Both the position numbers and the translations under genes were made by a program. Shown here in pieces: positions 1 to 6,984 of a DNA stretch of 62,424 bases. The notes under the pieces were generated by a model, which worked only from the letters and a program-made list of their open reading frames with translations, did not search any database and was not told the DNA's origin. Source of the DNA: Mangrovicoccus algicola (GTDB taxonomy: Bacteria > Pseudomonadota > Alphaproteobacteria > Rhodobacterales > Rhodobacteraceae). The stretch spans positions 1 to 62,424 of the forward strand of contig NZ_JACVXA010000027.1 in assembly GCF_014903745.1 (NCBI RefSeq). The letters run 5' to 3'. Position 1 is the first letter of the stretch. Each line of letters starts with the position of its first letter.

Positions 1-815
1 CAACCCCGCCGCCGCCGGTCAAGCGCGTGGCGCCCACGCCTTCGCCGGAGTCGCCCTTGCCCGAGGGCCCCGCGCCGGTGCCGCCGGTGGCGGCGCTGCC
101 GTCGTCCGCGCCGCCCCGGCCCGAGCCCGAGGAACCCGCCCAGGCGCCCGAGGAGGCCTCGCCCCAGGTGGTGACGGAGGCGGTGGAGACCGAGGAGGTG
201 GAGACCCCGGTGGCGCCGACCTCGCCGCGACCGGCGCCGCGTCCCGAACGCCGCGCGCCGCCGCCTGCGCCCGTGCCCGAGGCCGAGCCCGTGCCGGAGC
301 CCCCGGCGCCCGAACCTGAACCGGCGCCCGAACCTGAACCGGCGCCCGAACCTGAACCGGCGCCCGAGCCGGAGCCGGCGCCCGCGCCCGAACCCGAACC
401 CGCCCCCAGCGATCCGATCGCAGATGCCATCGCCGATGCGCTGAACGAGGCGCAGACCACGCCGGAACCGGTCGCGCCCGCGAGATCCAGCGCGCCGATG
501 ACCGGGGCGGAGACGGATGCCTTCATGATCGCGGTGTCGCAATGCTGGAACTTCAACGCGCTCTCGACCGAGGCCGCGCGGGTGACGGTGACGGTGGCGA
601 TGGACATGAGCCCGGACGGCAAGCCGGTTGCCGGTTCGCTGCGGATGACCGATTATGCCGGGGGCGGTGCCGATGCCGCGTCGCAGGCCTACGAGGTCGC
701 GCGGCGGGCAATTCTGCAATGCCAGCGGACGGGCTATCCCTTGCCTGTGGACAAATACGACCAGTGGCGGCAGATCGAACTGGTCTTCAACCCCGAAAGG
801 ATGCGCCTCCGATGA
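1..815 (+). CDS. tolA: TolA, C-terminal part (5' truncated by window edge)
   Basis: Partial gene: the frame is open from base 3, so the N-terminal membrane anchor lies outside the window. TolA spans the periplasm and links the inner-membrane TolQR motor to outer-membrane Pal/TolB, supporting envelope constriction. What is seen: about 160 residues of Pro/Glu/Ala-rich linker with PEPEPA-type repeats, then a globular C-terminal domain of about 105 residues with a cysteine pair (SQCW and LQCQ), as in alphaproteobacterial TolA/TonB-C domains. The TGA stop overlaps the ATG of tolB (ATGA), so the two are translationally coupled. The tolB neighbour makes the assignment firm although the linker alone would be uninformative. 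Confidence 0.85.
   Translation, partial: TPPPPVKRVAPTPSPESPLPEGPAPVPPVAALPSSAPPRPEPEEPAQAPEEASPQVVTEAVETEEVETPVAPTSPRPAPRPERRAPPPAPVPEAEPVPEPPAPEPEPAPEPEPAPEPEPAPEPEPAPAPEPEPAPSDPIADAIADALNEAQTTPEPVAPARSSAPMTGAETDAFMIAVSQCWNFNALSTEAARVTVTVAMDMSPDGKPVAGSLRMTDYAGGGADAASQAYEVARRAILQCQRTGYPLPVDKYDQWRQIELVFNPERMRLR
303..374 (+). repeat. 18-bp tandem repeat in the tolA linker
   Basis: Three identical 18-bp units (303-320, 321-338, 339-356) encode a six-residue Pro-Ala-Pro-Glu-Pro-Glu period, followed by a degenerate fourth unit (357-374). Because the unit length is divisible by three, copy-number change would lengthen or shorten the periplasmic linker without a frameshift. Confidence 0.9.
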
Positions 816-2146
816 GACGCCTCACCACCGCCTGCCTTGCCGCGCTGATCCTCGCGGCCCCCGCCCTGACACCCGCCCTGGCACAGGAGGCGCGCGGCCC
901 GCTGCGCATCGAGATCACCGATGGCGTGATCGAGCCCGTGCCGATCGCGCTGTCGGAATTCGTCACCTCCTCGATGCAGGGCCAGGCCATGGTCCAGGAC
1001 ATGCTGGGGGTGATCCGCAACGACCTGGAAGGCACGGGCCTGTTCCGCGCCATCGGCCGCGAGGCCTTCATCTCGCCGGTCACGAATTTCGACAGCCCCG
1101 TCGCCTATGCCGACTGGAAGACGATCAATGCCCAGGCGCTGGTCACCGGCCAGCTGGAGCATACCGGCGACCAGATCACGGTGAAGTTCCGGCTGTTCGA
1201 CATCTTCTCGGAACAGCAGCTGGGCGAGGGGCTGCAATTCAGCGGCCGTCCCGATGGCTGGCGGCGCATCGCGCATAAAGTGGCGGATGCAATCTACAGC
1301 CGGATCACCGGCGAGGGGCCGTATTTCGACAGCCGCGTCGTCTATGTCGCCGAGACCGGGCCGAAGGATGCGCGCGTCAAGCGGCTGGCGATCATGGACC
1401 AGGACGGCGCCAATGTGAAATACCTCACCGACGGGCGCGACCTGGTGATCGCCCCGCGGATCTCGCCCGACAACACGCGGGTGCTCTATACCAGCTATTC
1501 CTCGGGCTTTCCGCATATCTACGAGATGAACCTGAACTCGCTGAGCGTCACCGCGGTGGATGACCAGCCGGGATCGATGACCTTCTCGCCGCGCTATGCC
1601 CCTGACGGGCGGGCGATCCTGTTCTCCTTCGAGCAGGGCGGCAATACCGATCTCTACCGTCTGGACCTGGGGTCGGGGTCGCGCACGCGGCTGAGCGATG
1701 CCGCCTCGATCGAGACGGCGCCCAGCTTCTCGCCGGACGGGCGGCAGATCGTGTTCGAAAGCGACCGCTCCGGCGCGCCGCAGCTTTACGTCATGCCCGC
1801 AGGCGGCGGCGAGCCCAAGCGGATCAGCTTCGGCGCCGGGCGCTACGGCACCCCGGTCTGGTCGCCCAAGGGCGATTACATCGCTTTCACCAAGCAGAAC
1901 CAGGGCCGGTTCCATATCGGCGTGATGCGTCCCGACGGGTCGGAGGAACGCCTGCTGACGGCCGCCTTCCTCGACGAGGCACCGACCTGGGCGCCCAATG
2001 GCCGGGTGCTGATGTTCACCCGCGAGACCCCCGGTTCGGGCGGCGCGGCACAGATCTATTCGGTGGACATCACCGGGCGCAACCTGCAGCGCGTGCCCAC
2101 CGAAGGGTCGGGATCGGACCCGGCCTGGTCTGCGCTGATGAAATGA
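812..2146 (+). CDS. tolB: Tol-Pal system beta-propeller protein TolB
   Basis: Periplasmic TolB, 444 residues. The ATG at 812 overlaps the tolA stop and is followed by a clear signal peptide ([19 protein letters not shown], cleavage near ALAQ). The N-terminal domain (to about residue 180) is followed by repeated WD40-like/PD40 blades, visible as recurring SPDG/SPDN and YxxDG motifs ([26 protein letters not shown]). Length matches the family. TolB binds Pal and the TolA C-terminal domain. pal does not follow; the operon ends at a hairpin and a tRNA gene, so pal must be elsewhere. Upstream in-frame extension is possible but would remove the signal peptide from the N-terminus. Confidence 0.97.
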   Translation: MRRLTTACLAALILAAPALTPALAQEARGPLRIEITDGVIEPVPIALSEFVTSSMQGQAMVQDMLGVIRNDLEGTGLFRAIGREAFISPVTNFDSPVAYADWKTINAQALVTGQLEHTGDQITVKFRLFDIFSEQQLGEGLQFSGRPDGWRRIAHKVADAIYSRITGEGPYFDSRVVYVAETGPKDARVKRLAIMDQDGANVKYLTDGRDLVIAPRISPDNTRVLYTSYSSGFPHIYEMNLNSLSVTAVDDQPGSMTFSPRYAPDGRAILFSFEQGGNTDLYRLDLGSGSRTRLSDAASIETAPSFSPDGRQIVFESDRSGAPQLYVMPAGGGEPKRISFGAGRYGTPVWSPKGDYIAFTKQNQGRFHIGVMRPDGSEERLLTAAFLDEAPTWAPNGRVLMFTRETPGSGGAAQIYSVDITGRNLQRVPTEGSGSDPAWSALMK

Positions 2147-2152
2147 CACCGG

Positions 2153-2176
2153 AGGCCCTGCCGCGAGGCGGGGCCT
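2153..2176 (+). terminator. Hairpin terminator after tolB
   Basis: A 10-bp stem (2153-2162 with 2167-2176, one G-T pair) with loop gcga begins 6 bases after the tolB stop and is followed by a short pyrimidine run. It probably ends the tol transcript. Confidence 0.7.
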
Positions 2177-2259
2177 CTTCGCATCGGGGCGGCGCGCGGG
2201 CACGGCTTGCGACCCGAGGGGTGCAGGCGCGTCGGCATCATGATGTCGGCGGGGGAAAG

Positions 2260-2334
2260 TGGCAGTCCGTAGGGGAATCGAACCCCTCTTTCCAGGTTGA
2301 AAACCTGGCGTCCTAACCGATAGACGAACGGACC
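2260..2334 (-). tRNA. tRNA-Glu (UUC)
   Basis: Cloverleaf on the minus strand: 7-bp acceptor stem GGTCCGT/ACGGACT (first pair G-U), D arm with GGTTAGGAC, anticodon stem CCAGG/CCTGG with loop TTTTCAA giving anticodon UUC, and a T arm GGGGTTCGATTCCCC. The 3' CCA is encoded (2260-2262 on the plus strand as tgg). The anticodon reads GAA/GAG. Confidence 0.95.
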
Positions 2335-2350
2335 GCGCTTGGTACGGGGG

Positions 2351-2379
2351 CTTCTAGGAAACCTGCGCGGCGGTTGCAA
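2351..2379 (-). promoter_or_regulatory. Probable promoter of tRNA-Glu
   Basis: On the minus strand TTGCAA (2379-2374) and TAGAAG (2356-2351) are separated by 17 bases and lie about 17 bases upstream of the mature tRNA 5' end. Each hexamer matches the sigma70-type consensus at four of six positions. Inferred from position and spacing only. Confidence 0.45.
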
Positions 2380-2512
2380 GGCACAAATGCGGGCGCCGCG
2401 AAGATTTCGGGGCATGGCGGCCACGGGGGCAGAGGCATCGCGGCACCGCAGGTTGTGCCCGCCGGGCCAGGCTCTAGACTGGGCCGGACCAGCAATTCGA
2501 CGAGTGAGCCAG

Positions 2513-2992
2513 ATGGATCCCCGCAAGCTTGAGATGACCGTCCTGATGACCCCCGACATGGCCAATTTCAGCGGCAAGGTGCATGGGGGCGCGCTTCTGA
2601 ACCTCCTCGACCGCGTGGCCTTTTCCTGCGCCTCGCGCTTCTCGAAACGCTATGCGGTGACGCTGTCGGTGGATCAGGTGACCTTCAAGCAGCCGGTGAA
2701 TGTCGGCGAGCTCGTCAGCTTCAAGGCCAGCGTCAACCATGTCGGGCGCACCTCGATGGAGATCGGCATCCGGGTCGAGGCGCAGGATATCCGCTCGGGC
2801 GTCTCGCGCCACACCAATTCGTGCTATTTCACCATGGTCGCCGTCGATGACGACGGCAAGCCCGCCGAGGTGCCGCCGCTGCAGGTGCTGACCGAGGAGG
2901 AACAGGCCCGTCACCGCGCCGCCGAGGTCCGCCGCCGCCTGCGCCGCCAGTTCTCCGAGGAGATGCAGAAGGCCTCCGAGGGGCGGATCTGA
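2513..2992 (+). CDS. Acyl-CoA thioesterase, YciA/hotdog family
   Basis: 159 residues. Hotdog-fold acyl-CoA thioesterases hydrolyse acyl-CoA to free acid and CoA in the cytoplasm. Seen: a MTVLMTPDMANFSGKVHGG start with the conserved acidic/His-Gly segment of the active-site helix (GKVHGGALLNLLD), a central strand with SVDQVTFKQPVNVGE, and a charged C-terminal tail (AEVRRRLRRQF). The ATG at 2513 was chosen because the hotdog fold starts a few residues later; upstream in-frame sequence to 2339 is low-complexity and overlaps the tRNA region. Chain-length preference cannot be told. It lies alone between the tRNA gene and hemF. Confidence 0.85.
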   Translation: MDPRKLEMTVLMTPDMANFSGKVHGGALLNLLDRVAFSCASRFSKRYAVTLSVDQVTFKQPVNVGELVSFKASVNHVGRTSMEIGIRVEAQDIRSGVSRHTNSCYFTMVAVDDDGKPAEVPPLQVLTEEEQARHRAAEVRRRLRRQFSEEMQKASEGRI

Positions 2993-3062
2993 GGCGCGAA
3001 GCCGTTTGAAGGGGCGGGCGGAGTGGTCTAGATCGGGCGCACGAGACGAGGAGCGTTCCCGA

Positions 3063-3953
3063 ATGACCGATGATTTCGCCCGCGAGAAGGCCGCCGCCTC
3101 CGACTGGTTCCGGAGCCTGCGCGACCGCATCACCGCCGCGTTCGAGGCGCTGGAGGACAGCCAGTCCACCGGTCCCTTCGCGGATCAGCCCGCCGGACGG
3201 TTCGAGGTGACGCAAACCCGCCGCGCCTCGCCGGACGGATCGGATGCCGGCGGCGGGCTGATGTCGGTGATGCGCGGCGGCCGCGTCTTCGAGAAGGTCG
3301 GCGTCAATGTCTCCACCGTCCATGGCGTGCTGGGCGAGAAGGCGCAGCGTTCCATGGCGGCGCGCAAGGATCTGGACCTGTCGGGCGATCCGCGCTTCTG
3401 GGCCTCGGGCATCTCGCTGGTGGCGCATATGCAGAACCCGCATTGCCCGGCCGTGCACATGAACACCCGCATGTTCTGGACCCCGGCCGCGCATTGGTTC
3501 GGCGGCGGCGCCGACCTGAATCCCTGCCTCGACTATGACGAGGATACCGCCCATTTCCATGACAGGCTGCGCGCCGCCTGCGATGCCCATGACGCCGGGT
3601 ACTATCCCCGCTTCAAGGCCTGGGCGGACGAGTATTTCTTCATTCCCCACCGCAACCGCGCCCGCGGCGTCGGCGGGATCTTCTACGACGACCTGCATAC
3701 CGGCGACTGGGACGCGGATTTCGCCTTCACCCGCGCGGTGGGCGAGGCGTTCCTGCCGGCCTTCCTGCCGCTGGTCGAGAGGCGGCGCGACATGGCCTGG
3801 GGCGAGGCGGAAAGGCAGGCCCAGCTGGTGCATCGCGGGCTCTATGCCGAATACAACCTCGTCTATGACCGGGGCACGAAATTCGGGCTGGAAACCGGCC
3901 ATGATGCCAATGCCGTGCTGATGAGCCTGCCGCCCCTGGCCAAGTGGATCTGA
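3063..3953 (+). CDS. hemF: Oxygen-dependent coproporphyrinogen III oxidase
   Basis: 296 residues, standard family length. HemF oxidatively decarboxylates coproporphyrinogen III to protoporphyrinogen IX using O2 in heme synthesis. Seen: NPHCPAVHMNTRMF, the WFGGGADLNPC segment, HxxFKxWADEYFFIPHRNR and GVGGIFYDDL, which together are the HemF signature, and the C-terminal LVYDRGTKFGLETG. ATG at 3063 follows a purine-rich acgaggagcg site (gagg about 8 bases upstream). It starts 70 bases after the thioesterase stop and could be co-transcribed with it. Presence of HemF implies aerobic heme synthesis; any HemN would lie elsewhere. Confidence 0.97.
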   Translation: MTDDFAREKAAASDWFRSLRDRITAAFEALEDSQSTGPFADQPAGRFEVTQTRRASPDGSDAGGGLMSVMRGGRVFEKVGVNVSTVHGVLGEKAQRSMAARKDLDLSGDPRFWASGISLVAHMQNPHCPAVHMNTRMFWTPAAHWFGGGADLNPCLDYDEDTAHFHDRLRAACDAHDAGYYPRFKAWADEYFFIPHRNRARGVGGIFYDDLHTGDWDADFAFTRAVGEAFLPAFLPLVERRRDMAWGEAERQAQLVHRGLYAEYNLVYDRGTKFGLETGHDANAVLMSLPPLAKWI

Positions 3954-4038
3954 ACTGGTCTCATCCTTCGCCCGTGCTGGCACTGGCCTGCGCGGCGATG
4001 GCGGTCCATTGATCGCAAAACGCCGGGGAGCGCGCGCA

Positions 4039-4740
4039 ATGAGCAGGATGAACGATTACGGCCAGCCGATCGGCGAGGAGGTCGCCCTGGCATTGCCGCG
4101 GCCGCGCCCGGAGCCCGTGGTTCTGGAGGGGCGGCTGGTGCGGCTGGAGCCTTTGCGCCCGGATCATGCCTCGGGGCTGTTCGCGCGTGTCGGCGGGACG
4201 CAGAATGCCGCGCTGTGGACCTACATGCCGCAGGGGCCGTTTCCCGATGCGGCCGGGTTCGAGGCCTGGATCACGGGCGCCTGCGACAGCCGCGATCCGC
4301 TGTTCTTCGCCATCGCCGCGCAGGATGGCGGGGCGGTGCTGGGCTTTGCCTCCTTCCTGCGCATCACCCCCGAGGCGGGCAGCATCGAGGTCGGGTTCAT
4401 CATGTTCTCCGGGGCGCTGCAGGGCACGGCCATGGCCACGGAGGCGATGGCGCTGATGATGGGCCATGCTTTCGATACGCTGGGCTATCGCCGCTATGAA
4501 TGGAAATGCGATGCGCTGAACGGGCCGTCGCGGCGCGCGGCGGAACGGCTGGGGTTCAGCTATGAGGGCACGTTCCGGCAGGCCACGGTCTACAAGGGCC
4601 GCAATCGCGATACCGCCTGGTTCGCGGCGACCGACCGGGACTGGCCGCGCCTCCGGGCAGGCTTCGCCGCCTGGCTGGCGCCGGAGAATTTCGATGCGGA
4701 TGGGCGGCAGCGCTGCAGCCTGGCGGAATGCCGGGGCTGA
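4039..4740 (+). CDS. GNAT N-acetyltransferase, RimJ/RimL-like
   Basis: 233 residues. GNAT enzymes transfer acetyl from acetyl-CoA to amines; the substrate here is unknown. Seen: RLVRLEPLRPDH at the start of the fold, the EVGFIMFSGALQGTAMATEAM acetyl-CoA-binding region, and the YEWKCDALNGPSRRAAERLGF segment typical of RimJ/RimL-type acetyltransferases, ending in a DTAWFAATDRDWP strand. ATG at 4039 is preceded by a good gggag site; a TTG at 4009 is in frame but has no such site. The 3' end overlaps the next gene by 13 bases, indicating coupling. Confidence 0.85.
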   Translation: MSRMNDYGQPIGEEVALALPRPRPEPVVLEGRLVRLEPLRPDHASGLFARVGGTQNAALWTYMPQGPFPDAAGFEAWITGACDSRDPLFFAIAAQDGGAVLGFASFLRITPEAGSIEVGFIMFSGALQGTAMATEAMALMMGHAFDTLGYRRYEWKCDALNGPSRRAAERLGFSYEGTFRQATVYKGRNRDTAWFAATDRDWPRLRAGFAAWLAPENFDADGRQRCSLAECRG

Positions 4741-5144
4741 CCGGCATCGACCTGGTCTTCGTCTACGGCACGCTGCGCCCGGCCGTGGCCCATGCAGCCG
4801 CCGCGCGGCACCTGCTGCGCGAGGCGCAGGTGCTGGGCCCGGCCACCGTGGCGGGACGGCTTTACCTGCTGTCCTGGTATCCGGGGCTTGTCGCGGCGCG
4901 CGCTGCGGGGGACCAGGTGCGGGGCGATCTCCTGGCCCTTCCCGCGGGGAGCAGCCTGCTGAAGGCGCTGGATGCCTATGAGGGCTACGATCCCGCGGTT
5001 CCGGCAGCCTCGCCGTTCCGGCGCGAATGCCGCGAGGTGACGGGGCCGCAGGGCAGGGTGGCGGCCTGGCTCTATGCGTGGCACGGCCCGCTGGAGGGCG
5101 CCCGGCGCATCCCGTCGGGGGATTTCATTTCCTGGGAGGGCTGA
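4728..5144 (+). CDS. Gamma-glutamylcyclotransferase-fold protein (YtfP/AIG2-like)
   Basis: 138 residues. Starts with the glycine-rich VFVYGTLRP motif that builds the substrate loop of this fold, and has LDAYEGYDP, where the Glu sits in the position of the catalytic acid. Family members act on gamma-glutamyl amines or peptides, but many are uncharacterised, so the reaction here is open. The start overlaps the acetyltransferase gene; the stop is 3 bases from the convergent stop of the DUF1636 gene, leaving no room for a separate terminator. Confidence 0.8.
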   Translation: MPGLTGIDLVFVYGTLRPAVAHAAAARHLLREAQVLGPATVAGRLYLLSWYPGLVAARAAGDQVRGDLLALPAGSSLLKALDAYEGYDPAVPAASPFRRECREVTGPQGRVAAWLYAWHGPLEGARRIPSGDFISWEG

Positions 5145-5147
5145 GGC

Positions 5148-5504
5148 TCAGTCCAGCGGCGGGATGCGGGCGATGAAATGCCCCTTCACCCCCTGCGGCC
5201 ACTGGCGGAAGGGCACCTGGCCGGTACCGCTTTCCGCGTGGAAGCGGGCGAAGTCGGCCACCGCCCCGGCATCCTGCGCATCGCCGCCGAAGCGGCCCAG
5301 AACATAGGACAGCTTGCCGTGATCCGAGATCGCCAGGGTGCAGCCCTGATCGCAGCCCATCAGGCAGGCCGTGCCGCGAACCGTCACGCCCGGCATGGCC
5401 GCGGCGGCCAGCTGCGCCAGGAACGCTTCCCCCTGCGGGGGGAGCGTCCGGTCCGCGCGGCCCTCGGCGGTGCGGCAGGTCGTGCAGACGGTGATGGTGG
5501 TCAT
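5148..5504 (-). CDS. DUF1636 cysteine-rich protein
   Basis: 118 residues, recognised as DUF1636-like: a small thioredoxin/ferredoxin-like fold with cysteines C7-x2-C10 near the N-terminus and C47-x3-C51-x3-C55 (ACLMGCDQGC) after it, a pattern fit for a metal or [2Fe-2S] site. The C-terminus carries GQVPFRQWPQGVKGHFIARIP. Its ATG overlaps the stop of the upstream ArsR-type repressor (ATGA), so it is the second gene of a two-gene operon and probably the target of that repressor. The biochemical role of the family is not established; a part in sulfide/persulfide or metal handling is inference from the neighbour. Confidence 0.75.
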   Translation of the reverse strand: MTTITVCTTCRTAEGRADRTLPPQGEAFLAQLAAAAMPGVTVRGTACLMGCDQGCTLAISDHGKLSYVLGRFGGDAQDAGAVADFARFHAESGTGQVPFRQWPQGVKGHFIARIPPLD

Positions 5505-5884
5505 GCCGATTTCGGTGCGGTCCGGCAGAACAGGTCGTGCATCATCGCGATCACCCGCTTGGCGCGCTCATCGGCCAGCGAATAGTGGATCGCCTTGCCG
5601 TCGCGGCGGGTGCGCACCAGCTTGTCGGCGCGCAGCCGGGCAAGGTGCTGGCTGACGGAGGACTGGCGTGCCCCCAGCAGCAGTTCCAGATCGGTCACGG
5701 TCTTCTCGCCCTCGATCAGGTAGCACATGATCATCAGCCGTCCGGGATGGGACAGCGCCTTCAGGTAGGAACTTGCCGCTTCCGCCTGATCGGCCATATC
5801 CGCCTGAAGGACCGCGCCGGGGGGCAGGTCCAGATGGGAATCGGCACTGGCCGGGTAGTCAAGCTGGGTTACTGTTTCGGTCAT
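5501..5884 (-). CDS. ArsR-family repressor with the SqrR/BigR cysteine pair
   Basis: 127 residues, winged helix-turn-helix (LKALSHPGRL, then ARQSSVSQHLARLRADKLV as the recognition region). Two cysteines, C54 (MIMCYL) and C120 (HDLFCRT), are 66 residues apart, the same spacing as the persulfide-sensing pair known for SqrR (C41/C107) and BigR (C42/C108). In those proteins reactive sulfur species link the cysteines by a sulfur bridge and release DNA. No ArsR-type metal motif (CVC) is present. It is the first gene of an operon with the DUF1636 gene and has a perfect 14-bp palindrome upstream, presumably its own operator. Sensor assignment is by motif; the ligand is inferred. Confidence 0.85.
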   Translation of the reverse strand: MTETVTQLDYPASADSHLDLPPGAVLQADMADQAEAASSYLKALSHPGRLMIMCYLIEGEKTVTDLELLLGARQSSVSQHLARLRADKLVRTRRDGKAIHYSLADERAKRVIAMMHDLFCRTAPKSA

Positions 5885-5900
5885 TACACTCGTCAGCCTC

Positions 5901-5914
5901 TGTCACGCGTGACA
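5901..5914. promoter_or_regulatory. 14-bp palindrome, candidate operator of the ArsR/SqrR-like repressor
   Basis: TGTCACGCGTGACA is a perfect 14-bp palindrome 17 bases upstream of the repressor ATG, next to an AT-rich stretch (5934-5955) unusual for this GC-rich region that could hold the promoter. It differs from the ATTC-N8-GAAT site reported for SqrR, so binding by this repressor is only inferred from position. Confidence 0.5.
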
Positions 5915-6009
5915 ACAGATCACGTAGGCCCACATATAAGCGAATAATTTACATGGAAAGCATGGATTGCGCCAAATCACGGAAATAAGGGACATTTTCT
6001 CGTGAGGGC

Positions 6010-6984
6010 TTAATCCTGCGGCAGTGTCATGGCCCGCGAGAGCAGGGCGGGATCGCAGTTGCCGCCGCTGGCGGTGACGATAACCGCCTCGCCCTGAATG
6101 CTTTCGCGGCAAAACAAGGCAGCGGCCAGCGCGGCGGCGCCGCCGGGTTCGACCACGATCTTCAGCCGCAGCAGGGCCAGGGCCATGGCGCGCAGCGCCT
6201 CGTCATCCGTCACGGTCAGGCCCGGACCGCAATGGCGCAGCATCACCGGCAGGGTCAGTTCGCCCGGCGCGGGGGCCAGGATCGCGTCGCACAGGCTGCC
6301 GGACTGGCGCGGATTGGTCTCGCGCCGGCCCGAGCGCAGCGACCGGGCGGTATCGTCGAACCCCTCGGGCTCCACCGGGCGCACGCGCAGGCCCGGCGCC
6401 TCCCGGGCCAGCGCCACGGCAATCCCCGCGGTCAGGCCGCCGCCGCTGCAGCAGACCAGCACATCCGCCGTCTCCACGCCCGCGTCCCGGGCCTGTTCGG
6501 CGATCTCCAGCCCGCAGGTGCCCTGGCCCGCGATGACCTGCGCATCGTCGAAGGGGCGCACCAGCGTCATGCCGCGCTCGGCCTCCAGCGCCAGCATCAG
6601 CGCATCGCGATCCTGGGTGGCGCGGTCATAGGTCACGACCTCGGCGCCCAGCGCGCGGGTGTTCTCCAGCTTGATGCGCGGGGCGTCGGCGGGCATCAGC
6701 ATCACCGCGCGGACCCCCATCTCGCGCGCGGCCAGCGCCACGCCCTGGGCATGGTTGCCCGAGGAGGCCGCGCAGATCCCGCGGGCGCGCGTCGCCGGGT
6801 CCAGCGCGCTGATTGCCGCGCGCGCCCCGCGATACTTGAAGGACCCGGTATGCTGCAGGCATTCGGCCTTCACCAGCACCCGCCGCCCCGCGATCTCGTC
6901 GAGAAAGGGCGAGGACAGCATCGGGGTGACGCGGGCATGACCCTTCAGGCGGTCACGGGCGGCGGCGATCAGGTCGGGGGTCAT
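6010..6984 (-). CDS. Threonine/serine dehydratase-like PLP enzyme
   Basis: 324 residues, fold-type II PLP enzyme. Seen: HTGSFKYRGA with PLP-lysine K50, SSGNHAQGVA (substrate/phosphate loop), the glycine-rich CCSGGGLTAG that holds the PLP phosphate, and a terminal TASGGNCD. It lacks the C-terminal regulatory ACT-like domain of biosynthetic IlvA, so it is a short catabolic-type dehydratase or a serine racemase/hydroxyaspartate dehydratase relative; substrate cannot be told. Its ATG overlaps the stop of the dehalogenase-hydrolase fusion (ATGA), so the two are co-translated and probably share a catabolic task. Confidence 0.8.
   Translation of the reverse strand: MTPDLIAAARDRLKGHARVTPMLSSPFLDEIAGRRVLVKAECLQHTGSFKYRGARAAISALDPATRARGICAASSGNHAQGVALAAREMGVRAVMLMPADAPRIKLENTRALGAEVVTYDRATQDRDALMLALEAERGMTLVRPFDDAQVIAGQGTCGLEIAEQARDAGVETADVLVCCSGGGLTAGIAVALAREAPGLRVRPVEPEGFDDTARSLRSGRRETNPRQSGSLCDAILAPAPGELTLPVMLRHCGPGLTVTDDEALRAMALALLRLKIVVEPGGAAALAAALFCRESIQGEAVIVTASGGNCDPALLSRAMTLPQD

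Noticed and set aside
303-374. Repeat array considered as a CRISPR
   Set aside because: 18-bp units are contiguous without spacers and encode a Pro-rich linker in frame.
542-811. Upstream in-frame extension of tolB
   Set aside because: Would overlap the conserved tolA C-terminal domain and bury the signal peptide; ATG at 812 fits.
5934-5955. AT-rich stretch as an SqrR box (ATTC-N8-GAAT)
   Set aside because: A single ATTC/GAAT half is present but not the second half at the required distance.
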